DNA of 64,000 nucleotides, taken from contig BLSF01000003.1 of the NCBI GenBank assembly GCA_012862575.1, positions 1 to 64,000 on the forward strand, read 5' to 3'. Below are positions 1 to 10,197 of the stretch, one piece after another. The notes under the pieces were generated by a model, which was not told where the DNA came from, did no database searches, and saw only the letters and a program-made list of their open reading frames with translations. The stretch's first letter is position 1, and each line of letters starts with the position of its first letter. The stretch comes from Parietichytrium sp. I65-24A. Its lineage: Eukaryota; Sar; Bigyra; Thraustochytrida; Thraustochytriidae. The position numbers and the translations under genes are program-made.

Positions 1-1790
1 GTGCGAACTGCTGTGTGCTGCCCTGTGTCCGCGTGTTCTTTTCGGTGTGTGCGGCGTATGTGCCGTCGTCTTATTCAAATGAGCCAATGTTATAATTTTG
101 TGCACTGTTTGCTATTCACTATGGAAAACTTAAGGGGGTAGGGGGAACCCAGAGAAAGGATATGGTAGGGTGGTCTAGTAGCTTAGAGGAATGTTAAAGT
201 AGTCAGAATTTACAAGGAACCCATTAAGAAGAGGTATGGAATTCTCATAGCCGACCAGCTAGCTGAATGGTATAGCCACGTCACCCTGTGTTGCAAGAGA
301 CAACTCGCTGGTGTCTCCCTCGGGGACCAGATTCGGAGTCTCGTGGGAAGTGATGCGCCGAGGACTCCCTACTTTTGTGGCGAGAAATCTGCAGCACAAG
401 CGCGCAGAAGGGAGCAGACAATACACCTTGACAGCTCGCGTATTTTCGCTTGCTTTGATGCTGTAAGCAACCACGTACGTCCGGCTAACCTAACCTGAGG
501 TCCCTTATAAATTCGAAACACTTGACGATCGCGATCGGGCTTGGTATCATGTGTACTTTCATGGAGCACAAGATGTCTTTTTACAAAATGTCTTGAAGCG
601 GGTGGGGTGGATAAATCAAGGAGAAGCGCGCGCCATAGGTATTGAGTTTCACCCCGAAGAGCCAGCGCCGGCACAAGGTCAGCAAGTAGTCTTCTTGAGG
701 AGGCAACCGCTTTCAATGACGATGGAGATTTCCTCCCCGCCAAAGCCATTTCATATCGATGGCTTGCCTCCAAATTGCCTAACCTAACCCGATTACCGGA
801 AGGGGTGATTCAGATTGATTTGGAGCGTTCGGTCTTGGTTCTGCTCAGGCTGCACTCAATTACACAAAAGTCTCTTAGGTTTACATGTATTCACTCATGG
901 AAATTGAAAGACAAAATGAAAAAGTTAGGTTGAATGCTCGCGTTTAGATGGTGTACTTGGCTTCAGCCAGCACTGTCAGCCATTGTGTATACAAGTTGAC
1001 CAGGTTCTGAATTCACACTTCCGATGTTGGTACTGTTTCCCTTCTTCCCCAACATTTGATACGGCCCTTCACCCCTTTCGCAAACAATGGTGACGCTCAT
1101 TGCCCCAAATGCTTTCACGTTGGCAGCATCAGTTGGCCGCAATTAAGAATAAACTGCACTCAGGAAGTTGAGACTATTCTTGCAGGTGGTGACGAGATGC
1201 TCCGACATTTGCGGGCTCAAATGCCAGGGATTCAGTTTAAGAAAAGGTTTGCAATACCAACCTCAGCACACGATGTTTCCATTATTCACGATGGCAGAAT
1301 ACTCTCTCATGGATGTGCCCAGCGCTGCAACAATGACTGTTGGCTGAGTTGAGACGCGGGAAGTTTCCTCGAGCAAGTTCTCAGTAGAACTCCGGCGATT
1401 GCTGCAAATGAATGATTTCCTCCGTTACGTGTTGATTAGCAGTGCTAATGTTCGGGAAGGACGCCTCACCAAAGTTGCGATTGCCCCGCTCCGGAACATC
1501 TCGGCGCTCATGATCGTCTGCAGCTTCCACGGTCAGTGCTAGTACGAGCACTGCGAAACACCATTTTACCTCCTATTTGCACCAACTCCAGAGATTGCGA
1601 CCTTCTCACTCGTACTGGATGGCTTTGGCAAATTGAAGTTTCCTTAACTATTTATTGACACTGTTTTTTGACACTGTAAAGAAAATACCCCACTATGGCA
1701 GGGGTTACAGCTGCTCACTGTCGTTCGCCTTGTTCGGCTCCGCTGTAAAGAAGGCGTCCAAGTCGTACGATTACAAAGTCTGCGAGACTC
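1..1790. other. Region without a convincing gene
   Basis: Several short open frames lie here on both strands (for example 369-773 minus and 1056-1352 plus), but none resembles a family I know and none has a clear start context. Two copies of TAACCTAACC occur at 486-495 and 780-789, in the same orientation about 300 bp apart. The rest looks like ordinary intergenic DNA or decayed sequence. Confidence 0.5.
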
Positions 1791-2822
1791 CTACTTCTCC
1801 AAAGCAAATATCTCATCGATGGCGTCTTTCAGTTTCGTCTGTGAGATGGCTTCTACACCAAATGCAGCAGTCGGAACAAGTGTCGCATTGATTTCGTCAA
1901 AAGAGTCCGGCTCGTCGTATGGCCTCCCCTGCGGGCACCATGGTGATTGAGCGCCTGGTGATTTCTCTGGCCCCGGAGCCACTGAGAAGGCAATTTTACC
2001 TGTCCCGCTCTCTAAAACATGCAATGGGACAAATGCCAAGCTTGTGGACTCGTCAGCTTCTTTCCCTCCAGCCAGAAATAGTTCGGCAACCTTTTTGGAG
2101 TCTAAATCAACGCAAACAAGAAATAACGCGCATGGGCGGCCCCTCGCGGCAAGTGCTCTGCAAATCCCAATGAGTCGTGGTGCACGCATCGCTTCGTAAG
2201 GCACATTCATCTCGTCGTGTACTTCATCAAGAGCACTTTGAAAAAATTCTTCCCTCGCGCGCTCCCCCTCTTCGTCCATAAAGGGCCCGCTCTCCTCAAT
2301 TCTGGCCTTTGATGGTTCTGGGTGACCACCAGGCATATCCCACCATCCGCGAAATTCCGAAGTGTGGTAACTTCGACGATGAAGGAGGACCATTCTGTCC
2401 GTCGTCACCACCATTGCTCCAACACCAAGGACATCGGCTAACCTTTTTCGCGAACCTTCGTTCAAATCCGCGTCGACGACCTTCGCGACATCTGGGTCTT
2501 TCGTCCGATTTGTGGTCAGATATGCTTTGTAGTTCGTGACCCCGAGCCCCAAATTCAGTGTTGCGCCTTCGCTGTGAACTGTTGCTGACCCCACGCGAAA
2601 TTTTGTCGCTGCAAAGAGTCGCGGATTTTGAGCCAATAGAGAGTTCCAATGTTGATCAGCTAAGGCCTGGGCGGCAGATGGAAGAGGCCCGGCGTTGAAC
2701 TTTTCCCGGTCCAAAACAACATTCACGCTACTCAGTGGCCACGGTGAAGGAGCTCGTACGAGAATGTCAAAGTGCGAATCTTCACTTTCCGCAGCTTGTG
2801 CAGAACTTGCTTGCTGGCCCAT
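1791..2822 (-). CDS. NUDT22-like Nudix hydrolase (UDP-sugar diphosphatase family)
   Basis: A 343-residue Nudix-fold protein. The layout matches NUDT22, which in animals cleaves UDP-glucose and UDP-galactose to UMP and sugar 1-phosphate. The N-terminal half has the family's pre-Nudix region (an LGLGVTNYKAYLTTN segment near residue 95). The Nudix domain follows from about residue 135: a GWWDMPGGHPEP segment, an insertion, then a Nudix-box-like helix with REEFFQSALDEVHDEMNV, which keeps the acidic metal-binding residues in the divergent NUDT22 arrangement. The protein begins MGQQASS, which fits an N-myristoylation signal (Gly2, Ser6), so membrane attachment is possible; this is inference. The start ATG is the first in frame. 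Family assignment is fairly sure; substrate is inferred from the family. Confidence 0.8.
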   Translation of the reverse strand: MGQQASSAQAAESEDSHFDILVRAPSPWPLSSVNVVLDREKFNAGPLPSAAQALADQHWNSLLAQNPRLFAATKFRVGSATVHSEGATLNLGLGVTNYKAYLTTNRTKDPDVAKVVDADLNEGSRKRLADVLGVGAMVVTTDRMVLLHRRSYHTSEFRGWWDMPGGHPEPSKARIEESGPFMDEEGERAREEFFQSALDEVHDEMNVPYEAMRAPRLIGICRALAARGRPCALFLVCVDLDSKKVAELFLAGGKEADESTSLAFVPLHVLESGTGKIAFSVAPGPEKSPGAQSPWCPQGRPYDEPDSFDEINATLVPTAAFGVEAISQTKLKDAIDEIFALEK

Positions 2823-3195
2823 GCTTGGGGTATTCCTCGCCTCAGAAACACGTCCCTCTCCGCCACCGTCTCTTCACTCGCGAGCCGCCAACTTGATATC
2901 GCCGCAACGCCCAACGAGCTGGTCCGACCGAGCGCCAACTTGATATCGCTTGTGTGCTGGCTGAGCTCTGTGGGCTGGCGTCGTTCCAGCAGTTCCAGCT
3001 TTTTTTCAGAACAGAAGAATTCAGAGTAGCATAAAGATCTAACCTCCAACTAAAATAGCTCTACGCTAGCGTAGCAGTCCAAATTAGAATCATCCAAGAT
3101 AGTAGTAGTTGGTGTACATGAGAATAATACGAGAATTATTATGTGCACACGGTAGCAGAACTGGGAGAGATGAAAAAGAGCCATTATTTGGTTGG
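2823..3195. other. Interval between the NUDT22-like gene and the membrane-protein gene
   Basis: Both neighbours lie on the minus strand, so this holds the promoter of the first and the 3' end of the second. I see no gene and no clear repeat. Confidence 0.5.
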
Positions 3196-5070
3196 TCAAG
3201 CTCGTTGAGCTTTCTTTACAAAAGACGCCATTGCAAAGACGGCTGGAACGATAAATACAGAGAGCTCTACAACGCCGAGAAACGTACTCACCGAAAAATT
3301 GGTCAGCTGTTGTACGTAGCAATCAAACAATTTTTCGGTTGTTCGAGCACGCCAGTCAAGTGCAGGGGCTTCCCAAAATGGGACTCTGGAGTAAATCATG
3401 ATAGCGTAGTTCGCAGCGAGGGTGAAAAGAATCATCATCACCGCCCCACCCCAGAGTATCACGTGCCCAAGGACGTCGAAGAGTACTAAGCTCTTTAAAT
3501 GCTTGAGCACTAGGTCTCGGAGCTTCCCCAAGTCAATACCGGATCGCCTCATTCGTCCTCCATAGGCAACAAACCCTACTCTCTCGGTATCAGTGTAGTG
3601 GTCAGATGCATCCTCACCCAGGAGGTCAGCAGAGCTCAATAGATTCATTTCGACACCAAAGCCTGCTGCGCTAAGTTGCTGTCGTTGGTCGGTGTCAAGG
3701 GACCCGGGTTGAACCTCGTCCTTCGGCGAGACTGATGGTGAGATCGGTTTAGCAGGAGGCGCAGCGGCACCAACAGGTGCCGGGGCTCTGCCTTTTTCCG
3801 TTTCTTCTTCAGCGTCCGATTCGAAAAATGACTCTCCGGAATCATCAACCTTGTCACCTTTGCTTGCTGCTGCCTTCTTCTTCTTTGGCCCTTTTTTTGC
3901 ATATTCGAGATATTCATAATCAACTTCGTCTTCCTCTACAGTCTCCTCTCTTGCTGCTGGCGACTCCTCAGGAGGTGTTTGAGGCAAACGGAACCGGGCT
4001 CCTGTCGTCAAGATTTTTTCCGCTTCAGGCTCAAACTTGGGTTCATTCACCTCCTCGAGGTCCTCTAAATCTTGGAATAGATCGGTTTGTGAACGGGTTG
4101 GAGCCTCACTAACTGTCGCCTTCTCTTTCTGACTTCCCAATGTATAATTGGCAAACCCACGGATGGCTCTAAACGGATATACAAACGCCAGATTCAAAGG
4201 CACAAGCAAGCCAAGGAGGCACAGAGCCAGAGGAAAATAGAGCACTGTAACGATACCCAAACTGGCGTCATACTCTCCGCGGACGCGATACAGTTGCGAC
4301 ACAACTAGAGCCAGCAAGACGAACAAAACCACCGGAAAGAAGATACTCAGCGTAAGAAGCACGTGCGTGAGTCCGCCGCCGATCAAAACAAAAAAGCAGC
4401 TGAAGATGTGCTCTTTCCCGTACACTGTATCTGCAGCAGCCATACTATGCAGCTCTGCTCGCCATCCTCCGTCGCGCCGGTAACCCTCGAACCAACTTTT
4501 GCATTCAAGAGGCGCTGGGAGCGCTGCATATGCAAACTGCAGCAACAATACGTAACGTTTTTTTACCTCAATCCGAAGCCACAAGGTCAGGCAGGTCACA
4601 AGTGCGGCAGAATTTGAAAACATAAATACTAAACCCTGATAGCACGTCCAAAAGTCCCCGCATTGAACTTGGTCCTCGCCTGGAAATATAAGCTTGGCTG
4701 TGATGAGCCCCAACGCCACGGTTGTTAGCCCGGCGAAGAAGAACATCTCTTGGCTCGTCTTCCTCGCCGCAGTCGTGCCATCATCTTTCTGTTTGGCGGC
4801 CACCAGCAGCCACTCCACGGGAAGAGATATCACAACGTAAAACCACAACGGTTTCGGTTGAATGCCATACGCTGAGCAGCAATCCCCCCACGCTCCGTCT
4901 GCGCTGGGGAGATAGCACAAATCCGTCGTGCTGTTCATCCCACAAAATAAGCACTTGCCACAAGCCGCCTCGACAAACGCTCCACGCGGTGGCCTCGCAA
5001 TAACCTTGATTAAACAGGGGATGAGAGCCTCCCAACGTCTCCTCGCTGCCCACCTCACTGCCCACCTCAC
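3196..5070 (-). CDS. Polytopic membrane protein of unknown function
   Basis: The open frame encodes up to 624 residues. It shows a Cys-rich segment (GKCLFCG through GDCCSAYG, about residues 38-68), then about six or seven hydrophobic segments in the first half (near 75-90, 110-130, 147-165, 175-190, 225-260 and 270-300). A long acidic, Lys- and Pro-rich, probably cytosolic stretch follows (about 320-480), and two more hydrophobic segments lie near the C-terminus (about 530-555 and 595-620). I do not recognise the family. The frame opens at 5070 with a GTG codon; the first ATG in frame is at 4938 (residue 45) and falls inside the Cys-rich segment. A real start upstream joined by an intron is therefore likely: an acceptor-like GGGCAG occurs twice just inside the 5' end on the minus strand. 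Gene: fairly sure. N-terminus: unsure. Confidence 0.6.
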   Translation of the reverse strand: MRWAVRWAARRRWEALIPCLIKVIARPPRGAFVEAACGKCLFCGMNSTTDLCYLPSADGAWGDCCSAYGIQPKPLWFYVVISLPVEWLLVAAKQKDDGTTAARKTSQEMFFFAGLTTVALGLITAKLIFPGEDQVQCGDFWTCYQGLVFMFSNSAALVTCLTLWLRIEVKKRYVLLLQFAYAALPAPLECKSWFEGYRRDGGWRAELHSMAAADTVYGKEHIFSCFFVLIGGGLTHVLLTLSIFFPVVLFVLLALVVSQLYRVRGEYDASLGIVTVLYFPLALCLLGLLVPLNLAFVYPFRAIRGFANYTLGSQKEKATVSEAPTRSQTDLFQDLEDLEEVNEPKFEPEAEKILTTGARFRLPQTPPEESPAAREETVEEDEVDYEYLEYAKKGPKKKKAAASKGDKVDDSGESFFESDAEEETEKGRAPAPVGAAAPPAKPISPSVSPKDEVQPGSLDTDQRQQLSAAGFGVEMNLLSSADLLGEDASDHYTDTERVGFVAYGGRMRRSGIDLGKLRDLVLKHLKSLVLFDVLGHVILWGGAVMMILFTLAANYAIMIYSRVPFWEAPALDWRARTTEKLFDCYVQQLTNFSVSTFLGVVELSVFIVPAVFAMASFVKKAQRA

Positions 5071-7551
5071 TTCGCTACATCAATCTGAAAGCCAACCTCG
5101 CACACTTGCACACAATTCCGCACTGCTAAGCGCAAGTACCAGATACCGTAAAAGGCGCGCCCACGTTGGGAGGCAAGCTTACAGCCACAGACTCTAATAA
5201 TAGCTTCCGCTCGCTTTCGCTTTCCTCGCAAATACACACCCTCTAATTTACTGTTAACTTCCAACTTGCAATCTCCCTATCTTCTCTTAAGGATGAACAG
5301 TGAGCACATCGTCGCGGATACTCCGGCTCTTCGCAGCATGACAGTAAAGTAAGCGTAAATTTCCTCCCTCAAGACTAGAGATTCTGGGAGATTTAGGAAG
5401 CAAAACAGCCGTCAACAGAGTTGCCGAGCTTTCTTTTGTCACAGTCTCCCCGGGCCATGGAACCGCATGGGTACTGTCTTTTCAGAAGTGCGGAAGCACT
5501 GAATTTTTTTTTGGAAACGAATGCAAGCTTGAGGGGCACTGGTGCAATAGCTCTGGTAACTACTAGCTAGCTAGAGCTAGCTACTCCCACTCACCCTCCA
5601 AAAGCCACATATTTCAAAGTTCTTGGAACGTTGGTCTTGGCCCGGGACTGATTCCCACCGCGAGAATGGTTGGACACTGTCACGGTGGTCCTCTGATTGC
5701 GATGTGAAATGTTTCCGCTGTTCCCTTCCTGACCGTGGCACGCAGCAGGGGGAGGATGCTCTTCAGCGAGGATCTGAAAGCCTCTGGATGCGTGGGAAGC
5801 GACACTCCCTGCTTCTGGTCCGGAAGTCGCGCAGTTCAAGGATGATCAGAGCGGCGAAGGGCTTGCGGAGCAAGACGTCGCAGGAGGAAGCGGGGACAAG
5901 CGGGGTATTAGTTCAGCGAATAGTAACTCGAGAAAACTAATACCTCCGCTGGGAAGACTTTTTTTTGCAGAACTTGTCTTGAACTCAACACAAGCTGACC
6001 ACGACATCGTGCATCTCCTACAAGGTGGGTCTTGACTATGCCATTACTGTTGATAGTGGCGCTTTTGTGCAATGCCAATGTTACTTTTGTGCGAGTCGAA
6101 CGCAGAGGTTTCAAGAGGATCGTGCAGCAGTATACATACTTTTTTCTTGCGCTCCACTCAAGCTCGATTTGAAGAAGTATGACGCGGAGCGGTGCAAAGA
6201 GAGCTTAGACAACCAAGGGCCTGGAAAGAAGAAATTGAATCCATTTCCAAAGAAGGAGATCTCATACATGCCGGTGGCTTTTTTTTTAAAGTGTTTATAT
6301 AAGGAGCAGAAATATGCCGAGAGCGCTGCACAGGTACGTCGGCTCAAAGTCTTATCAGGAAAAGGCTAGGAAATTATTGGGATCAGTGCAGCGGCGGCTT
6401 TCGATGCCGTGAAGACCACTGTAGTCACCGTCATATCAGTTTCGCAGTTCATACCTTTCCCACATTCCCGTATCAGGTTCCCGAGCGAAGATGCAATGGT
6501 GCGTGACATGGCTTTACACGACCAGCATTTTACAGAGGCATGGTTCTAGGCTTCGACTGATTCACTGAACAGGTAAGCAAGCTATCCAGCCGTTGGATGG
6601 GTCTGCACCTCCCGAAATAATTGTAACCAATAAAGCTGCAATAGCACTCTGACGATTTCCGGCTACAATTGCATGGTGTGCCCAAGTAACAGAAGCTCCT
6701 GAAATCAACAAAATCAAAGTGTTAAGAAATGGTACTTCCCAAGCGTTCAAAATTTGAATCCAAAAAATCTCTGCGTCTTTGCAGAAAAACATGTGAGCAA
6801 ACTCCAAAGCCCGATTCAAGATCTTAAAAACACGAACGAGGTCGTCAGTGAAGCAAATGTTCGCCAGACTCTACTTCCACAGTCAAAGGGGGAACACATG
6901 CCTTCTGCCGCGCCATTCTTACGATTCGAGACCTTGTTGACGAAGTTTACAAGGTGACTGGCTTGCGTGGTACGTATCGGGTTATGTGACACCATTAATC
7001 ACATTCTTTGGTGCTTGATTGACACATTTTATGTGTCCCACTTGCCATGCAAATATCGATCTCTAGGTGCAAATGAATACCCCACTCTGACTCTGACCAA
7101 AGGTTTACGTTTCTGACCACAAGAACGGGTTCTGGCGTCAGAACATGTCGGAACTGACAAAGTAGGCAATACAGAGTTCTCGACATAGAAAACGAGAGAG
7201 AGCCCGGAGGGTCAGCATTTCTTAAGAGTCCCTATGTTTGTGACTAACTAAGTTGACAACTGGTTCGTAACCTAACCTGGTATCTTTTTGGCAGGGCTAA
7301 CGGAGGACGGACGCTTGTGCCTTGTGCTGGGCGTGCTGGTTTTTAGGGTTGGTTGGGAGCGCTTCTCGCACTTTGACCCACGTTCGCCTCGCCCATTCGG
7401 CGGTCTAGCTCCGGAAATCTCGGGCTCCTGCTTGGTCAAGCCGAGGCTTCGCGAGGCTGCTTCGTTTTTTGTCCTTTTGGTGGATCAGTCAACTGTGTAG
7501 CGTGGGGAACAGCGCAGCCTGGAGTCGAGGAGGAATCTTGGCAAACTGAAA
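5071..7551. other. Gene-poor interval with a mitochondrial fragment and a possible gene remnant
   Basis: This lies between the divergently transcribed membrane-protein gene and SAPS gene. It holds a cox3-derived fragment (6616-6756) and a hairpin-forming stretch at 5564-5583 (TAGCTAGCT, 2-nt loop, AGCTAGCTA). A Lys-rich open stretch on the plus strand at about 6163-6330 ends in CACAG/GTACG, which looks like a splice donor. That stretch and the short frames around 6480-6560 and 6754-6957 could be the decayed exons of a former gene; I recognise no family. TAACCTAACC occurs at 7268-7277, about 280 bp before the SAPS start. Confidence 0.4.
6616..6756 (-). pseudogene. Nuclear fragment of mitochondrial cox3 (NUMT)
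   Basis: About 47 codons read without a stop on the minus strand and match the central part of cytochrome c oxidase subunit III. The run QILNAWEVPFLNT is followed by LILLISGASVTWAHHAI and VAGNRQSAIAALLVTI. This is the highly conserved helix pair of COX3, including the WAHHA motif. Outside these borders the similarity stops abruptly on both sides, and the sequence is AT-richer than nearby coding DNA. There is no room for the rest of the roughly 270-residue protein, so this is an inserted mitochondrial DNA piece, not a gene. The intact reading frame suggests recent insertion. Confidence 0.85.
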
Positions 7552-9798
7552 ATGGCGGAAGGAAAAGGAGATGGTAAAGAGTTTGAGAAGTTCGCGATGG
7601 ACTTTGCGGCGCTGTCGGCGAACGACCAAGCTTGGGAGAATGCGCAAATGCAGCTCATCGACAATTTCTTGGCGCTTGAAAATCCTCAAATTACTAGAAA
7701 AATGTTTGGCTTCCTTAACAGGCCAAAGCACGTTGCGTTTCTCATTGGTGCGGTCACAAGGCGGACGGACGGTAGCAGTGTGGAAATTGTCGAGGAAACC
7801 AAGAATGCAGCGATGGAGAAAGGCCAGGTCATGCAACTAAAGTGGAGGCGGTCGAACAATTCGTACGGCGATCAGCAAAGCGAGGAGGCATTCAAACACT
7901 TGTCAGAGGATCTGTCTCGGGAGGACGCAGCGGAGCTAGCAGGAATTAAACGTGCTTATACGGTCATGTCTCTATTGTGCGGGCTTACGCATCGACACAT
8001 CGCTGGTGCTCCATCTGAGAGCTTCTACGCGTCGCAGAAACAGGTGGAGGAGCCTTCTGGTTTGTGTCTCGAGTTCACCAAAACTGTAGCGCCTGCGATG
8101 ATTGCGTACTTGTTTGACGGTTTTCACCCGCAGTCTCGATCGAGCTTGTACCACGTCTGCAAGATAATCGACATCCTCCTGCGCTATCACTCGGAAGTTG
8201 TCATCTTGTCACTTTTGGAGAACAAGAAAGCCTTCAAAACTTGCTTGGAATCCATGCTCCAATATGTGCACTACCCATGTGTGGCAGATACATTCACAAT
8301 GCTCGTTTGCCCCGTGGCTCGATCTCGGCAGGATCAGATGAGCGGGTTTTATTCGCCTCCACCAGCTATCCGCTTGCAATATCTACGTGCTCTCGCAGGT
8401 ATGAATCTTTTGTCTCTGATTTCCCAGCATATATGGATCAAAGATGGCCCAGAGTCGCACAAAGCAGCCGCTGCTGAATTGCTACAGACCTTAGTGGAGA
8501 AATACGCAGGTTTGGAAGGAGGGAGCGAGATCCTTGCTTCACTTGTCAGGTCTCCAGAGATCCTGGATGGTCTCATTTCAGTCGCCTGCGGGGCGGAAGA
8601 GGACATTAAGGCCAAAGGCGGATCTGAAGATACTGCAGACGATTGGCTTGTTGGAGCTGGCCAAGGCAAGGGCAAGAGCTCGAAGAAAGGCGGTGGTGGC
8701 GGGAAGAAGGGCAAGGGCAAGAAGAAGAAGGGCAACAATAAGAGCAAATCAAGTAAGAAAAAGGACGGTCACGAAGCTGCTGACGTGGAGGATGACGAGG
8801 AGGCCGAAGCTGCGGCGTCTTCAGCAACCGCAAATCACCATACCCTCCAAAGAGATGCTGCGCTAGACACCCTCCGCCTCGTGATCGACTTGTCGGCCAA
8901 AAAGCTCGTCCCTAGCACGGAGCCCCGCGAGTACACAACATTTGCGGAGTCCATGAAAGCCATGTATGAATGTCAACTGCTTCCTATTTCTGAGCGACTT
9001 CACGTTCTTCTGGAGGGCCACTTTGATCTGCTCTGTGAGGCAGCCCTCGATCCGTCCGCGTACGCTACAGACGACCTCGGCGTAAATGTGAAACACTCCA
9101 TCTATACCGTGGAGCACCCCTTCTCGAGCTACAGGCTGGAACTGATCAAGCTCATCGTAGCTTGTGTTTCACATAAACCAAAAAGCCTTCTTCCCAAGCT
9201 TGAGGATGGATTCTGGATCAAGACAACCAAGTGGTTCTTCCAGTACCCCCACAGCACTCTATACCACAATGAATTTAAGCAGCTGTTTGCAACGCTATTG
9301 CGATCAGACAATGCGTCTCAGCCTGAGCTTCTGAAGCTTCTGGAAAACTTTGAGTTCCTCAAGTCGATGGTAGACCACTTCGTCAACGTCAAGCTGAAAG
9401 AGCGCGAGAATATTTCTGGGCATATCCTGATGATGTGTAATTCCCTGAGACTCATGAACCAAGCTTTGGAGCCGCATCACCCTTTGGTTCAGTACCTCGC
9501 GAATTCAAGCGTCTGGGTGGAGTTTCTCCCGTTGCTCGAAAAGGAAACCTTGCGACTCATCGACCCGTGGCCCGCAAGTGATAGGGCTTTGTTGACTCCA
9601 TCACGACCAACAGGGCCAAAACTTGCCGATCAAGATATGCAAAAGCTTGCTGAGCCAGCGGAATCATCAGGAACCGAGGGCATTGACCTAGGTTCCGAGT
9701 TTGCCAATAAGCTCGGATTTGAAGACTTGCAAAAGTATGACCCAGAATCGAAGCCACCAAGCCACAAACGTGGAACAAAGGGCAATAGGAAACACTAG
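7552..9798 (+). CDS. SAPS-family regulatory subunit of protein phosphatase 6
   Basis: 748 residues. SAPS proteins (Sit4-associated proteins in yeast, PPP6R1-3 in animals) bind the catalytic subunit of PP6/Sit4 and direct it to substrates. An alpha-solenoid fold covers most of the chain. Typical SAPS stretches are the N-terminal segment ending in FGFLNRPKHVAFLI (about 50-65), the YVHYPCVADTFTMLV helix (about 240) and HSIYTVEHPFSSYRLELIKLI (about 510). A Gly/Lys-rich spacer (about 365-405) followed by acidic residues splits the solenoid, which is longer than usual for the family. The ATG at 7552 is preceded by ACTGAAA and gives an MAEGKGDGKEFE start. The ankyrin gene lies convergent downstream. 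Family call firm; phosphatase partner inferred. Confidence 0.85.
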   Translation: MAEGKGDGKEFEKFAMDFAALSANDQAWENAQMQLIDNFLALENPQITRKMFGFLNRPKHVAFLIGAVTRRTDGSSVEIVEETKNAAMEKGQVMQLKWRRSNNSYGDQQSEEAFKHLSEDLSREDAAELAGIKRAYTVMSLLCGLTHRHIAGAPSESFYASQKQVEEPSGLCLEFTKTVAPAMIAYLFDGFHPQSRSSLYHVCKIIDILLRYHSEVVILSLLENKKAFKTCLESMLQYVHYPCVADTFTMLVCPVARSRQDQMSGFYSPPPAIRLQYLRALAGMNLLSLISQHIWIKDGPESHKAAAAELLQTLVEKYAGLEGGSEILASLVRSPEILDGLISVACGAEEDIKAKGGSEDTADDWLVGAGQGKGKSSKKGGGGGKKGKGKKKKGNNKSKSSKKKDGHEAADVEDDEEAEAAASSATANHHTLQRDAALDTLRLVIDLSAKKLVPSTEPREYTTFAESMKAMYECQLLPISERLHVLLEGHFDLLCEAALDPSAYATDDLGVNVKHSIYTVEHPFSSYRLELIKLIVACVSHKPKSLLPKLEDGFWIKTTKWFFQYPHSTLYHNEFKQLFATLLRSDNASQPELLKLLENFEFLKSMVDHFVNVKLKERENISGHILMMCNSLRLMNQALEPHHPLVQYLANSSVWVEFLPLLEKETLRLIDPWPASDRALLTPSRPTGPKLADQDMQKLAEPAESSGTEGIDLGSEFANKLGFEDLQKYDPESKPPSHKRGTKGNRKH

Positions 9799-10197
9799 AT
9801 GTGACCATCCCTTATAAGAAAATCACCCAAATTTGCAAGGTTTGTGTATTTGCGAACGAAGCTTCCTAGCTCATCGACGAGACTCTTGACTCATCTTAAA
9901 ATGTCCTCCCTCTTCTTGTCTACAATTTGTGAGCTGCCTTTCTTTTAAGACAAGAAGCAGAACATGCGAGCCCATCCAGCATACTCTTGACTCCTCGAAA
10001 AGATCCTGAGATTTGCATTCTCCTACTTGTTGCTCTTTTTCTTTTTGGTGACTCGATAGCGCCCACCTGGACATTTGCCACGGCACAACCATCGAAATGG
10101 TCGTCACGCGTCACACCACCGCAAGATCGAAGGCTGCGAGAAAGCTATCAGTCTCTGACACCTTGTGTTCACTGAAAAAATTAAAGAGGGAATCATA
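9799..10197. other. Convergent 3' interval
   Basis: Lies between the stop codons of the SAPS gene (plus) and the ankyrin gene (minus). I see no gene in it. Confidence 0.5.

Noticed and set aside
5564-5583. Short AGCT-rich hairpin
   Set aside because: Self-complementary only because of the repeated CTAG unit; no adjacent gene end or RNA-like context.
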